64,000 bases of DNA from Streptomyces sp. TP-A0874 (GCF_001748085.1 NZ_BBZK01000014.1:55412-119411), one strand, 5' to 3'; positions 54,164-63,964 are shown, numbered from the stretch's first letter. Notes: generated by a model from the sequence alone, not told the origin. A program made the numbers and translations.

Positions 54164-55102
54164 TCAGGATGTGACCGTCCGTTCGACCAGGGCCAGTGCC
54201 CGCTCCAGGATCTGCCCTCGGTGCGTGGCCGATCCGTCCAGCCAGTGCACCCGGGGGTCGCGTCGGAACCACGAGTCCTGACGTCGCGCGAAACGCCTGG
54301 TGGCCCGTACCGTCTCGGCCCGCGCCTCGTCCTCGGTGCACTCCCCGGCCAGCGCGGCGAGCACCTGTTGGTAGCCGAGCGCCCGGGAGGCCGTACGCCC
54401 CTCCCGCAGCCCCTGTTCCTCCAGGTCCCGCACCTCCGCCACCAGCCCCGCGGCCCACATCCGGTCGACTCTCTCGCCGATCCGCGCGTCGAGTTCCGGT
54501 CTGGCCACGTCGACGCCGAGCTGGAGCGTGTCGTAGACCGACTCGGGCCGCGGCAGGTTGGCGGTGAAGGGGCGTCCGGTGATCTCGATGACCTCCAGCG
54601 CGCGCACGATCCGCCGTCCGTTACCCGGCAGGATCGCCAGGGCGGCTTCGGGGTCGGCAGCCGCCAGTCGCGCGTGCAGCGGCCCGGAGCCGTGTTCCGC
54701 CAGCTCCTCCTCCAGTCGGGCCCGTACCCGGGGGTCCGTGCCGGGGAATTCCATGGCATCGATGGCACCGCGGACGTACAGCCCGGAGCCGCCGACCAGG
54801 ACCGGGGTGCGGCCCTCGGCGAGCAGCTGGTCGATCTCCGCCCGGGCCAGCCGCTGGTACTGGGCGACGCTGGCGGTCTCCGTCACGTCCCACACGTCGA
54901 GCAACCTGTGCGGTACGCCCTGGCGCTCCGCGGCGGTGAGTTTCGCGGTACCGATGTCCATCCCCCGGTACAGCTGCATGGAGTCGGCGTTGACCACCTC
55001 ACCGCCCAGGTGCCGGGCGAGGGCCACACCGAGGTCGGACTTGCCCGCTGCGGTCGGGCCGACCACTGCGATGACGCGAGGGGAGGTTGCGGAGCTGTTC
55101 AC
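54164..55102 (-). CDS. miaA: tRNA dimethylallyltransferase
   Basis: 312 residues. It adds the dimethylallyl group to A37 of tRNAs reading codons that begin with U, including the bldA leucyl tRNA for UUA. The P-loop is VVGPTAAGKSDLGV; other landmarks are NADSMQLYRGMDIGTAK, HRLLDVWDVTE, VGGSGLYVRGAID and RQDSWFRRDPRVHWL. The GTG at 55102 is directly preceded by GGAGCG with no spacer, so a normal ribosome site is unlikely; GAGACT 6 nt upstream may be a weak -10 of a leaderless mRNA. MiaB, the next enzyme on the same base, is encoded 0.9 kb upstream. Confidence 0.95.
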   Translation of the reverse strand: MNSSATSPRVIAVVGPTAAGKSDLGVALARHLGGEVVNADSMQLYRGMDIGTAKLTAAERQGVPHRLLDVWDVTETASVAQYQRLARAEIDQLLAEGRTPVLVGGSGLYVRGAIDAMEFPGTDPRVRARLEEELAEHGSGPLHARLAAADPEAALAILPGNGRRIVRALEVIEITGRPFTANLPRPESVYDTLQLGVDVARPELDARIGERVDRMWAAGLVAEVRDLEEQGLREGRTASRALGYQQVLAALAGECTEDEARAETVRATRRFARRQDSWFRRDPRVHWLDGSATHRGQILERALALVERTVTS

Positions 55103-55212
55103 CGCTCCAGTCTCGCAAACCCGGTGTCGACCACCGAATCACCGAGCGTGAGCCGTTCTCCGGTGCCTGGAGGTTGCTTGAGACCAGGAGCGGCCGGTGA
55201 GGCCCAGAGCCG

Positions 55213-55929
55213 TCAGGACCACGCCGCGACGAGGTAGCCGACGCCGTACGGGGCCTCGTCGTAGAGCAGCTCGCCGCTCAGCGCGGCCCCCTCCCCGGCC
55301 CCGGCGAGCACCTGCCAGGGAGCCCGCCCGACCGCCCCCAGCTCCTGTGCGAGCCCGGTGTCGAGCGCCAGCAGGCCGGCCGGGTCCGCGCCGCCGAGGG
55401 CACGGGCGGCCTCGGCGTCGAAGTCCGCGGCCCGCTCATCGAGGTAGCCGGGCGCCTTCACGCTGCGGCAGGCGCTCCCGTCACCCATGACCAGCAGCGC
55501 GACCCGGTCCGCGGGGGAGGCCGTCTCCGCTCCTGCCTCGGCGCACCGCTCCGCGGACAGCGACGTGTCGATCCCGAGTCCTTCGACGGGTGCGGCCGCC
55601 CACCCGGTATGCTCCAGCAGCCAGGCCGCCACGGCGAGGGAGGCGGGCAGCCCGTCCTCGGCCGGCCGTTCCCCGGCCGCCTCGCCCAACCGCACTTCGA
55701 GGTCGACCCCGAACTCCCGGAAGGAGCCCGCAGCACCCTGCGGGTGCCGGCTGATGCCCGGCTGCTCCGCCGGGCCGAGCACCACGAGCCGGTCCGGTCG
55801 GGCGGCGGTCACCACGGCGAGCGCGTCCGAGCAGGCGGCCCGCAGCGGCTCCACTTCGGCGGCCGCCCCGGCCGCGACCTGGGGAACCAGCAGCGGGGGG
55901 CAGGGACAGACAGCGGCAGCGACGAGCAT
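55213..55929 (-). CDS. Class III extradiol dioxygenase-like protein
   Basis: 238 residues. The N terminus (AAAVCPCPPLLVPQVAAG) and the segments DRLVVLGPAEQ and LLVMGDGSA recall the class III extradiol ring-cleavage/LigB fold, but the usual metal ligands (an HP/HG pair and Glu) are not evident at the N terminus, where a His is replaced by Cys-Pro. It may be a non-catalytic relative. It is conserved between miaA and miaB in Streptomyces as I recall. The ATG at 55929 is chosen because TAGGGT ends 7 nt upstream; the longer frame has no site. Confidence 0.72.
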   Translation of the reverse strand: MLVAAAVCPCPPLLVPQVAAGAAAEVEPLRAACSDALAVVTAARPDRLVVLGPAEQPGISRHPQGAAGSFREFGVDLEVRLGEAAGERPAEDGLPASLAVAAWLLEHTGWAAAPVEGLGIDTSLSAERCAEAGAETASPADRVALLVMGDGSACRSVKAPGYLDERAADFDAEAARALGGADPAGLLALDTGLAQELGAVGRAPWQVLAGAGEGAALSGELLYDEAPYGVGYLVAAWS

Positions 55930-55936
55930 GGCCGAG

Positions 55937-55942
55937 ACCCTA
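55937..55942 (-). promoter_or_regulatory. -10 hexamer for a leaderless dioxygenase-like transcript
   Basis: TAGGGT on the minus strand, 7 nt before the ATG at 55929. Confidence 0.45.
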
Positions 55943-56011
55943 GCAAGCTGCCCCGGCGTCACCGCAGAGGTGACCACCGCCGGCCCGTTGGTCGCACCGG
56001 GGGAAGCGCCG

Positions 56012-57499
56012 TCAACGCACCGAGCAGCCGTCCGTCACGGGCGGCAGTGGCTCGGGAACACCGACCTTCGGCAAGCCGAGCAGTACTCCGCCCGCCCCCT
56101 GCGGAGTGGCGTTCCGCCTCTCCCAGGCATCCCCCGCCCGGGTTCGGCGGACCTTCCGCACCGGCCCCTCGGCCAGCAGGTGGTGCGGGGCGGCGTAGCT
56201 GACCTCGACCGTGACCACGTCTCCCGGGCGCACTGGCTCGTCGGGCCTGTCGAAGTGCACCAGCCGGTTGTCCGGAGCCCTCCCCGAGAGCCGCTGGGTG
56301 GCGCCGTCCTTGCGCCCCTCGCCCTCGGCGACCAGGACCTCGAGCTCCCGCCCCACCTGCTTCTTGTTCTCCGCCCAGCTGATCTCCTCCTGGAGCGCGA
56401 CCAGACGCTCGTACCGGGCCTGGACGGTCTCCTTCGGGATCTGGTCGGGCATCTCGGCCGCGGGGGTGCCCGGCCGCTTCGAGTACTGAAAGGTGAACGC
56501 CTGGGCGAACCGCGACTCCCGGACCACGTGGAGCGTCTCCTCGAAGTCCTCCTCGGTCTCGCCCGGGAAGCCCACGATGATGTCGGTGGTGATGGCCGCG
56601 TCCGGCATGGCCGCACGCACCTTCTCGATGATGCCGAGGTAGCGCTCCTGCCGGTAGGAGCGCCGCATGGCCTTCAGCACCCTGCTGGATCCCGACTGCA
56701 GCGGCATGTGCAGCTGCGGCATGACATTGGGCGTCTCGGCCATCGCCGAGATCACGTCGTCGGTGAAGTCCCGGGGGTGCGGGGAGGTGAAGCGCACCCG
56801 CTCCAGGCCCTCGATCCGACCGCAGGCGCGCAGCAGCTTCGAGAACGCCTCGCGATCGCCGATGTCGGAACCGTAGGCGTTGACGTTCTGTCCGAGCAGG
56901 GTGATCTCCGAGACCCCCTCGGCGACGAGCGTCTCGATCTCGGCCAGGATGTCGCCGGGCCGGCGGTCCTTCTCCTTGCCGCGCAGCGCCGGGACGATGC
57001 AGAAGGTGCAGGTGTTGTTGCAGCCGACGGAGATCGAGACCCAGGCCGCGTAGGCCGACTCGCGGCGGGTGGGCAGCGTCGAGGGGAAGGTCTCCAGCGA
57101 CTCGGCGATCTCGACCTGCGCCTCCTCGCGGACCCGGGCCCGCTCCAACAGCACCGGCAGACTGCCGATGTTGTGGGTGCCGAAGACGACGTCCACCCAG
57201 GGCGCGCGCGCGACGATGGCGTCCCGGTCCTTCTGGGCGAGGCAGCCGCCGACGGCGATCTGCATGCCCGGTCGTCGGGCCTTCATCGGCGCCAGGCGAC
57301 CGAGGTTGCCGTAGAGCCGGTTGTCCGCGTTCTCCCGCACCGCGCAGGTGTTGAAGACCACGATGTCGGCGTCGCCCTCGGCATGGCCGTCGGGCGCGCG
57401 GACATAGCCGGCCTCCTCCAGCAGTCCGGAGAGCCGCTCGGAGTCGTGGACGTTCATCTGGCACCCGTAGGTGCGCACCTCGTAGGTCTTCGCGCTCAT
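56012..57499 (-). CDS. miaB: tRNA-2-methylthio-N6-dimethylallyladenosine synthase
   Basis: 495 residues. A radical-SAM methylthiotransferase that completes the ms2i6A37 modification begun by MiaA. An N-terminal UPF0004 domain holds the auxiliary [4Fe-4S] cysteines (TYGCQMN, NTCAVRE, VGGCLAQ). The radical-SAM motif is GCNNTCTFCIVP, and the C-terminal TRAM domain (VLVAEGEGRKDGATQRLSGR...VEVSYAAPHHL) binds RNA. A tail of about 50 residues follows. The ATG at 57499 is chosen over a GTG three codons earlier; TAGTCT at 57510-57515 would give a leader of only a few nucleotides. Confidence 0.95.
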   Translation of the reverse strand: MSAKTYEVRTYGCQMNVHDSERLSGLLEEAGYVRAPDGHAEGDADIVVFNTCAVRENADNRLYGNLGRLAPMKARRPGMQIAVGGCLAQKDRDAIVARAPWVDVVFGTHNIGSLPVLLERARVREEAQVEIAESLETFPSTLPTRRESAYAAWVSISVGCNNTCTFCIVPALRGKEKDRRPGDILAEIETLVAEGVSEITLLGQNVNAYGSDIGDREAFSKLLRACGRIEGLERVRFTSPHPRDFTDDVISAMAETPNVMPQLHMPLQSGSSRVLKAMRRSYRQERYLGIIEKVRAAMPDAAITTDIIVGFPGETEEDFEETLHVVRESRFAQAFTFQYSKRPGTPAAEMPDQIPKETVQARYERLVALQEEISWAENKKQVGRELEVLVAEGEGRKDGATQRLSGRAPDNRLVHFDRPDEPVRPGDVVTVEVSYAAPHHLLAEGPVRKVRRTRAGDAWERRNATPQGAGGVLLGLPKVGVPEPLPPVTDGCSVR

Positions 57500-57614
57500 C
57501 TCGCACACCAGACTACGTGCTTGGGCGGTGTGCCGGCCCCCGAGTCCGGGACGCGGCTCACCGCCGTCGACCGCCCCTGGTCACGAGGGTGCCGGAACTG
57601 GCAGGATTCCGGAC

Positions 57615-58604
57615 ATGGCCACGGCCCGTCCCCACCCAGGCCGCCGCACCGTGCAGGTCGCGGCGGCCGCCGCGGTGGCGCTCGCGCTCCTGCTCTGGTG
57701 GCTCGCGCCGCTGCGGAGCAGCCCCGACCCGCACGGGCGGGTGTCGTTCACGACCGGGGTCTCCAGCGGGGTCTACTCGCGCTACGGCGAGCTGCTGAAG
57801 CGCTATCTGGCGGAGGACCTGCCCGGGGTGGACGTCCGACTGCTCTCCAGCGAGGGCTCCGTGCAGAACATCGAGCGGCTGGTGTCGGGCGAGGCGACCT
57901 TCACCATCGCCACCGCCGACGCCGTGGCCGCCTACCGCGACGAACACGGTGAGGCCGGACTGCGGGCCTGCGCACGGCTCTACGACGACTACATGCAACT
58001 GGTCGTGCCCGCGGACTCGCCGGTCAGGAGCGCTTCCGACCTGCGAGGGCTGCGGGTGGCGATCGGCCAGCCGGGCTCCGGTGTCAGTCTGATAACCGGC
58101 AGGTTGCTGGAGGCGGCCGGGCTCGACGAGGAGCGGGACATCGACGCGGTGCGGGTCGGCATCGCCGAGATGCCCCGGATGCTGCGCGAGGGAACCATTG
58201 ACGCCTTCTTCTGGTCCGGCGGGCTGCCGACCGGTGCGGTCAAGGACCTCGCGAAGGACTTCGATGTCCGGCTGGTGCAGCTCGGCGACCTCGTCGACGC
58301 CCTGCACGAGCAGGGCCGCAAGGCGCAGTACTACCGGGCGGCGGTGATGCCCGCCGACGCCTATCCCTCGGTGCAGCGCGGCGAGCCGGTCAAGACCGTG
58401 GCCGTGGCCAACCTCCTGGTGACCACCGACCGCACGGACCCGCAGCTCACCGAAGGGGTCACCCGGGCCGTGATCAACAGCCGCGACCGCATCGGCGGTC
58501 AGGTGCACGCCGCGCAGTTGGTGGACCTCCGCACGGCCATCTACACCGACCCCCTGCAACTGCACGAGGGAGCCAGCCGCTACTACCGGTCGGTCAAGTC
58601 CTGA
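57615..58604 (+). CDS. TAXI-family TRAP solute-binding protein
   Basis: 329 residues. An N-terminal signal anchor (about 12-32) precedes a periplasmic-binding-type fold of the TAXI family (FTTGVSSGVYSRYGELL; VRLLSSEGSVQNIERL; GLRVAIGQPGSGVSLIT; DAFFWSGGLPTGAV). Such proteins usually deliver organic acids to TRAP permeases, but no TRAP membrane subunit is in the window. In other Streptomyces it neighbours a two-component system, here 3 kb downstream. The ATG at 57615 has no clear ribosome site; CAGGAT 7 nt upstream may be a weak -10. A ligand sensor role with the kinase is possible but unproven. Confidence 0.87.
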   Translation: MATARPHPGRRTVQVAAAAAVALALLLWWLAPLRSSPDPHGRVSFTTGVSSGVYSRYGELLKRYLAEDLPGVDVRLLSSEGSVQNIERLVSGEATFTIATADAVAAYRDEHGEAGLRACARLYDDYMQLVVPADSPVRSASDLRGLRVAIGQPGSGVSLITGRLLEAAGLDEERDIDAVRVGIAEMPRMLREGTIDAFFWSGGLPTGAVKDLAKDFDVRLVQLGDLVDALHEQGRKAQYYRAAVMPADAYPSVQRGEPVKTVAVANLLVTTDRTDPQLTEGVTRAVINSRDRIGGQVHAAQLVDLRTAIYTDPLQLHEGASRYYRSVKS

Positions 58605-58730
58605 CCGAACCGAACCGCCGCCGAGAACCAGCGCCGCACCCCGACCGGGACCGGCACCGGAGCACTTCCCGATCCGTCGTCGACCGCGCACGTCCGCAAC
58701 CGCACACCGCGAGCCCCGGGAGTCGCCGCC

Positions 58731-61700
58731 ATGCATGATGACCGCAGCATCGTCGAAGACCGCCTCCACCGTGTCCTGCGGGAACGCGTCCGCCCCGCCG
58801 TCCACAGCCGCCCGCTGCCGCTGGAGGTCCGGCGCTGGGACGCCCCCGGCGAGCCGGTGCCGGTCGCCGAGGGGTTGGCGGCGTCCTACCGGCCGGCAGC
58901 CGCCGGTGACCGCTGGGGTCCGGCGTGGGGCACCACGTGGTTCGAGGTCAGCGGGCGGGTCCCCCGGGAGTGGGCGGGACGCACCGTCGAGGCGGTCCTG
59001 GACCTCGGATTCGACCGGAACCTGCCGGGTTTCCAGTGCGAGGGCCTCGTCTACCGGCCGGACGGGCGCGCCGTCAAAGGCCTCCACCCCCGGAACGACT
59101 GGGTGCGCCTCGGCAGCCCGGTGACGGGGGGCGAGGAGGTGCTGCTGTACGTGGAGGCGGCGGCCAACCCGATCCTGACCGGCCAGTCGCCCACCCGACA
59201 GGGCGACCGGCTGACGGCGAGCTCCCGACCGCTGTACCGACTCTCCCGCATGGATCTGGCGGTGTTCGAGGAGGAGGTGTGGGAGCTGGTCCAGGACCTG
59301 GAGGTGCTCGGCGGGCTGATGGTCGAGCTGTCCACCGGGGACGCCCGACGCTACGAGCTGCTGCGCGCGATCGAGCGTGCGCTGGACGCACTGGACCTGT
59401 CCGACGTGGCCGCCACCGCCCCGGCCGCCCGGGAGCGGCTGGCCTCCGTGCTCGCCTCGCCCGCCCACCGCTCCGCCCATCGGCTCAGCGCCGTGGGGCA
59501 CGCCCACATCGACTCGGCCTGGCTGTGGCCGCTGCGCGAGACGGTGCGGAAGGTGGCCCGGACCTCGGCCAACGTCGTCAGCCTGATGGACGACCATCCC
59601 GGGTTCGTCTTCGCGATGTCCCAGGCGCAGCAACTGGCCTGGCTCAAGGAGCACCGGCCGGAGGTCTTCGCCGGGGTCAGGGAGAAGGTGTCGGCCGGAG
59701 CGTTCGTACCGGTCGGCGGCATGTGGGTGGAGTCGGACACGAACATGGTCGGCGGGGAGGCGATGGCCCGGCAGTTCCTCTACGGGAAGAAGTTCTTCCT
59801 GGAGGAGTTCGGGATCGAGACCAGGGAGGTCTGGCTGCCCGACTCCTTCGGCTACACCGCGGCGCTCCCGCAGCTGGTCAAGCTCTCCGGTTCGCAGTGG
59901 TTCCTGACCCAGAAGATCTCCTGGAGCCAGACGAACAAGTTCCCGCACCACACCTTCTGGTGGGAGGGCATCGACGGCACCCGGGTCTTCACGCACTTCC
60001 CCCCGGTGGACACCTACAACTCCGAGCTGAGCGGCGCGGAGGTGGCCCACGCGGCGCGCAACTACCAGGAGAAGGGGCGCGGGTCGCGCTCGCTGGTGCC
60101 CTTCGGCCACGGCGATGGGGGCGGCGGTCCGACCAGGGAGATGCTGGCCCGCGCGGCACGGCTGCGGGATCTCGAGGGCTCGCCGACGGTGCGGCTGGAA
60201 GCACCCGCCGACTTCTTCGAGGCGGCGCACGCCGAGTACACGCAGGCCCCCGTCTGGGCCGGCGAGCTGTATCTGGAGCTGCACCGCGGCACGTACACCT
60301 CCCAGGCGAAGACCAAGCAGGGCAACCGGCGGAGCGAGTCGCTGCTGCGGGAGGCAGAGCTGTGGGCGGCCACCGCGGCGCTCCGGGTGCCGGGGTACTC
60401 CTACCCGTACGACGAGTTGGAGCGGATCTGGAAGACGGTGCTGCTCCACCAGTTCCACGACATCCTGCCCGGTTCGTCGATCGCCTGGGTGCACCGGGAG
60501 GCACGGGAGACCTATGCCCGGGTGGGCCGGGAGCTGTCGGAGATCATCGCCCGGGCACAGGCCGCCCTGGCCGGGGACGGACCAGGCACGGTGGTCTTCA
60601 ACGCCGCCCCGCACGCCCGCGGCGGTGTTCCCGCCGCCGGCGCCGCGGTCGCTCCCGGGCAGGTGGGCGAGCCGGTCACCGCCGTGCAGCGCACGGGGGG
60701 CGGGTACGAGCTCGGCAACGGCCTGCTGCGGGTCGCGGTGGACCGCCGCGGGCTGGTGGTCTCCGCCCACGACCTGGAGGCGGACCGGGAGGCGGTCGCT
60801 CCCGGGCTCGCCGCCAACCTGCTGCAGGTCCACCCGGACCTCCCCAACCACTGGGACGCCTGGGACATCGACGAGTTCTACCGGCACAACACGACCGACC
60901 TGGTGGAACTCGACGAGTTGACGCTCGCCGAATCCTCCCCCGAGCGTGCCGTGGTCCTGCTGCGCCGCTCGTTCGGTGATTCCTCGGTGGCCCAGCGCCT
61001 CCTCCTGCGCCGCGGCGCCAAGAGGCTGGAGATCGACACCGAGGTCGACTGGCAGGAGTCGGAGAAGATCCTCAAGGCCGCCTTCCCGCTCGATGTGAAG
61101 GCGGAGCGGTCGGCCTCGGAGACCCAGTTCGGCCACGTCTTCCGGCCCACCCACACCAACACGACCTGGGAGGCCGCGAAGTTCGAGATCTGCGCCCACC
61201 GCTGGCTCCACGTCGAGGAGCCCGGCTGGGGAGCCGCGGTCGTCAACGACTCGACCTACGGCCATGACGTCACCCGCGATGTGCGGGAGGACGGCGGCCA
61301 GACGACGACGGTGCGGCTCTCACTGCTGCGCGCGCCGCGCTATCCGGACCCGGAGACCGACCAGGGCCGCCACCGGCTGCGCTACGCGCTGGTGCCGGGC
61401 GCCACGATCGGTGACGCGGTGCGGGAGGGGCACTGGATCAACCTGCCGGAACGCGAGGTGCCGGGGGACCGAGCCGTCCGGCCACTGGTCTCGGTCGACG
61501 ACGAACGGGTCGTGGTGGAGACGGTCAAGCTGGCCGAGGACCGCAGTGGCGACGTGGTGGTGCGGCTGTACGAGTCGGCCGGCGGCCGGGGCGGTGCCCG
61601 GCTGACCACCGGTTTCCCCCTGGGCGGCGCGGTCGTGACCGATCTGCTGGAGCGCCCGATCCCGGACCCGGCGGCCTGCCGGCAGGAGGCGGACGGTTCG

Positions 61701-61760
61701 ATCCGGCTCCGGCTGCGGCCGTTCCAGATCCTGACCCTCCGGTTGTCTCCGGCAGGGTGA
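58731..61760 (+). CDS. GH38 alpha-mannosidase
   Basis: 1009 residues, no signal peptide, so cytoplasmic. The N-terminal accessory beta domain (about 1-245) is followed by the GH38 catalytic barrel: zinc ligands His259 and Asp261 (GHAHIDSAWLWP), nucleophile Asp371 (WLPDSFGYTAALP) and a later HGDGGGG segment. The C-terminal beta-sandwich part (about 620-1009) completes the fold. Family members remove alpha-mannosyl units from oligosaccharides. The ATG at 58731 has GGGAG about 12 nt upstream. It sits between the TAXI gene and the two-component genes and is followed by the kinase gene in convergent orientation, 32 nt apart. Confidence 0.93.
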   Translation: MHDDRSIVEDRLHRVLRERVRPAVHSRPLPLEVRRWDAPGEPVPVAEGLAASYRPAAAGDRWGPAWGTTWFEVSGRVPREWAGRTVEAVLDLGFDRNLPGFQCEGLVYRPDGRAVKGLHPRNDWVRLGSPVTGGEEVLLYVEAAANPILTGQSPTRQGDRLTASSRPLYRLSRMDLAVFEEEVWELVQDLEVLGGLMVELSTGDARRYELLRAIERALDALDLSDVAATAPAARERLASVLASPAHRSAHRLSAVGHAHIDSAWLWPLRETVRKVARTSANVVSLMDDHPGFVFAMSQAQQLAWLKEHRPEVFAGVREKVSAGAFVPVGGMWVESDTNMVGGEAMARQFLYGKKFFLEEFGIETREVWLPDSFGYTAALPQLVKLSGSQWFLTQKISWSQTNKFPHHTFWWEGIDGTRVFTHFPPVDTYNSELSGAEVAHAARNYQEKGRGSRSLVPFGHGDGGGGPTREMLARAARLRDLEGSPTVRLEAPADFFEAAHAEYTQAPVWAGELYLELHRGTYTSQAKTKQGNRRSESLLREAELWAATAALRVPGYSYPYDELERIWKTVLLHQFHDILPGSSIAWVHREARETYARVGRELSEIIARAQAALAGDGPGTVVFNAAPHARGGVPAAGAAVAPGQVGEPVTAVQRTGGGYELGNGLLRVAVDRRGLVVSAHDLEADREAVAPGLAANLLQVHPDLPNHWDAWDIDEFYRHNTTDLVELDELTLAESSPERAVVLLRRSFGDSSVAQRLLLRRGAKRLEIDTEVDWQESEKILKAAFPLDVKAERSASETQFGHVFRPTHTNTTWEAAKFEICAHRWLHVEEPGWGAAVVNDSTYGHDVTRDVREDGGQTTTVRLSLLRAPRYPDPETDQGRHRLRYALVPGATIGDAVREGHWINLPEREVPGDRAVRPLVSVDDERVVVETVKLAEDRSGDVVVRLYESAGGRGGARLTTGFPLGGAVVTDLLERPIPDPAACRQEADGSIRLRLRPFQILTLRLSPAG

Positions 61761-61792
61761 CCCCCCGGGGCCGGCTGAGGGGCGCGTGCCGC

Positions 61793-63214
61793 TCAGCCCT
61801 GTGGCTCGCTTCGGGGCACCGTCACCGTCACCAGCAGTCCTTCCGGCTCGTTCTGGGCGAAGTCCAGGGAGGAGCCGCCGGCCGCCAGCAGGGCTCGGGA
61901 GATCGACAGCCCCAGCCCCGAGCCGGAGACGTTCTGGTGCCGGCTGCTGCGCCAGAACCGGTCGCCGACCCGCTCCAGCTCCGTCTCGGTGAGGCCGGGA
62001 CCGCCGTCGGCGACCCGGATCCGGGTGGTGTCCCCGTCCGCCTCCACCGACACGGTGACCGTCCCCGGCTCCGCGGTGAACTTCACCGCGTTGTCGACGA
62101 TGGCGTCCAGGGCGCTGGACAGCGCCACCGGGTCGGCCCAACCGGTGGCGCCCGCGGGCCCCTCGTAACGGAGCCCGACCCCCTTCTGGTCCGCCACCGG
62201 ACGCCAGGCGCCGACCCGCTCCGAGGCCAGCTCGGCGATGTCGGTGACCTGGAGGTCCGCGGCCGTGTGCTCGGCGTGCGAGAGGTCGAGCAGATCGTCC
62301 AGGACCCGGGCGAGCCGTTTGCCCTCCGCCCGGACCGAGGCGACCTCCTCGTTGCCCTCCGGTAGCTCCAGGGCCAGCAGCTCGATCCGGAGCAGCAGCG
62401 CCGCCAGCGGGTTGCGCAGCTGGTGGGAGGCGTCCGCGACGAATGCGCGCTGCTGCTCCAGGACGTGCTCGACGTTGTCCGCCATCTCGTTGAACGAGCG
62501 GGCCAGCCGGCGCAGCTCCGGCGGCCCGCCGGCCGCCGCGACCCGGGAGTTCATCCGGCCGGTGGCGATGCCGTGGGTGGCGGCGTCGAGCACCTTGACC
62601 GGTCGCAGCAGCCAGCCGGTCAACCGGTAGGCGGCGACCACCGCCAGCAGCATGGCGGCGGCCTCCCCGGCGGCGATCACCAACCAGCCGTGCAGGATGC
62701 GCGCCCGGAGGGCTCCGGTGGGCGAGTCGGTTACCACGACCGCGACGACGTCGCCGTCCCGGACCACCGGGGAGGCCACCGCCAGCCGGGCGCCGCGCTC
62801 CCACGGCCAGACCTGTCCGGGGTCGTGGCTGCGCCGGCCGGCCAGCGCCTCACGGAACGCCCGGTCCCCCTCGCCCTCGGTGGGGATGTCCCAGCCGTCC
62901 GGAGCCGCCGCCATGGCCGAGCGGTCACGGTAGAAGACCCCCGCCCGGATGCCGTACAACTCCTGGTAGCGGGTGAGCTCCGCGCGCAGGGTGGCGAGTC
63001 GGCCGCCCTCGTCGTCGGACCGTTCGGGGTCCTCCACGGTCGGCCGGGCCGTCACGTACTGGGCCAGCGAGGCGAACCGCGCGGTGTCGTCGATCCGGTC
63101 CACGATGACCCGCTGCTGCTGCCCGGCCGCCAGGCTGCCGGCGAGCGGGAAGCCGAGGGCCAGCAGCACACCGGCCATGAGGACGATGAGCAGGGGCAGC
63201 AGCCGGGTGCGCAT
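61793..63214 (-). CDS. Membrane sensor histidine kinase of an OmpR-type two-component system
   Basis: 473 residues. A transmembrane helix at about 6-28, an extracytoplasmic sensor region (about 30-170), a second helix (about 172-195), a HAMP domain (about 196-250), then the kinase: H box FVADASHQLRNPL (phosphorylated His264), N box DAIVDNAVKF, and G boxes VADGGPGL and GSGLGLSISRAL. The signal is unknown. It starts 18 nt after the response-regulator gene, so the two form an operon. The tail of the open frame ends 32 nt from the convergent mannosidase gene. Confidence 0.92.
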   Translation of the reverse strand: MRTRLLPLLIVLMAGVLLALGFPLAGSLAAGQQQRVIVDRIDDTARFASLAQYVTARPTVEDPERSDDEGGRLATLRAELTRYQELYGIRAGVFYRDRSAMAAAPDGWDIPTEGEGDRAFREALAGRRSHDPGQVWPWERGARLAVASPVVRDGDVVAVVVTDSPTGALRARILHGWLVIAAGEAAAMLLAVVAAYRLTGWLLRPVKVLDAATHGIATGRMNSRVAAAGGPPELRRLARSFNEMADNVEHVLEQQRAFVADASHQLRNPLAALLLRIELLALELPEGNEEVASVRAEGKRLARVLDDLLDLSHAEHTAADLQVTDIAELASERVGAWRPVADQKGVGLRYEGPAGATGWADPVALSSALDAIVDNAVKFTAEPGTVTVSVEADGDTTRIRVADGGPGLTETELERVGDRFWRSSRHQNVSGSGLGLSISRALLAAGGSSLDFAQNEPEGLLVTVTVPRSEPQG

Positions 63215-63232
63215 GGGTCGCGGGCCGTCGGG

Positions 63233-63964
63233 CTATCGCGCGGCCGGCACGACGAGCCGGTAGCCGACCCCCCGCACCGTCTCGATCAGAGCGGGCATCC
63301 GCAGCTTGGACCGCAGCGAGGCGATGTGCACCTCAAGGGTGCGGCCGGTCCCCTCCCAGCTGGTGCGCCAGACCTCGCTGATGATCTGCTCCCGGCGGAA
63401 GACCACACCGGGGCGCTGGGCGAGCATGGTGAGCAGGTCGAACTCCTTGCGGGTGAGCGCGATGGACTCGCCGTCCACGCTGACCCGTCGGGTGGGCAGT
63501 TCGATGGTGACCCGCCCCAGGTGCAGGGTCTCGCCGGCCTCCGACGGGGCCCCGGCGCCCTGGGCCACCGCGGCGTTCTCCGCCGCTCCGACGTCGGCGA
63601 CCGCCCGCCTGCTGACCGCGTGGATCCGGGCCAGCAGCTCGCCGGTGTCGTACGGCTTGACCACGTAGTCGTCGGCCCCCAGATTGAGCCCGTGGATCCG
63701 GGACCGCACGTCACTGCGCGCGGTCACCATGATCACGGGGGTGCTGGTGCGTTTGCGGATCTTGCCGCAGACCTCGAAGCCGTCCTGGTCGGGCAGGCCG
63801 AGGTCGAGGAGGACGACGTCGAAGGGCGCGCCTCCGTCCGGGAGCAGCGCCTGGAGGGCCTCGCCGCCGCTGCGGGCGTGCGAGACCTCGAATCCGTGGC
63901 GGGCGAGCACGGCGGACAGGGCCGCCGCGACCCGGTCGTCGTCCTCGACGAGGAGCAGTCTCAT
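63233..63964 (-). CDS. OmpR-family response regulator
   Basis: 243 residues. The receiver domain (1-115) has the acidic pocket Glu7/Asp8/Asp9, the phosphorylated Asp54 (LLDLGLPDQDG), Thr in VMVTARS-type position and Lys in YVVKPYD. A linker of about 25 residues rich in Ala/Gly precedes the winged-helix DNA-binding domain (LTRKEFDLLTMLAQRPGVVF; GRTLEVHIASLRSKL; VRGVGYRLV). The ATG at 63964 has GTAGGGAG just upstream. It is the first gene of the pair with the kinase at 61793-63214. Confidence 0.94.
   Translation of the reverse strand: MRLLLVEDDDRVAAALSAVLARHGFEVSHARSGGEALQALLPDGGAPFDVVLLDLGLPDQDGFEVCGKIRKRTSTPVIMVTARSDVRSRIHGLNLGADDYVVKPYDTGELLARIHAVSRRAVADVGAAENAAVAQGAGAPSEAGETLHLGRVTIELPTRRVSVDGESIALTRKEFDLLTMLAQRPGVVFRREQIISEVWRTSWEGTGRTLEVHIASLRSKLRMPALIETVRGVGYRLVVPAAR

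Noticed and set aside
57558..61265. A 1235-codon open frame on the minus strand
   Set aside because: It lies opposite the real TAXI and alpha-mannosidase genes, has Arg/Gly/Pro-skewed composition and no domain; it is the long antisense shadow common in high-GC DNA.
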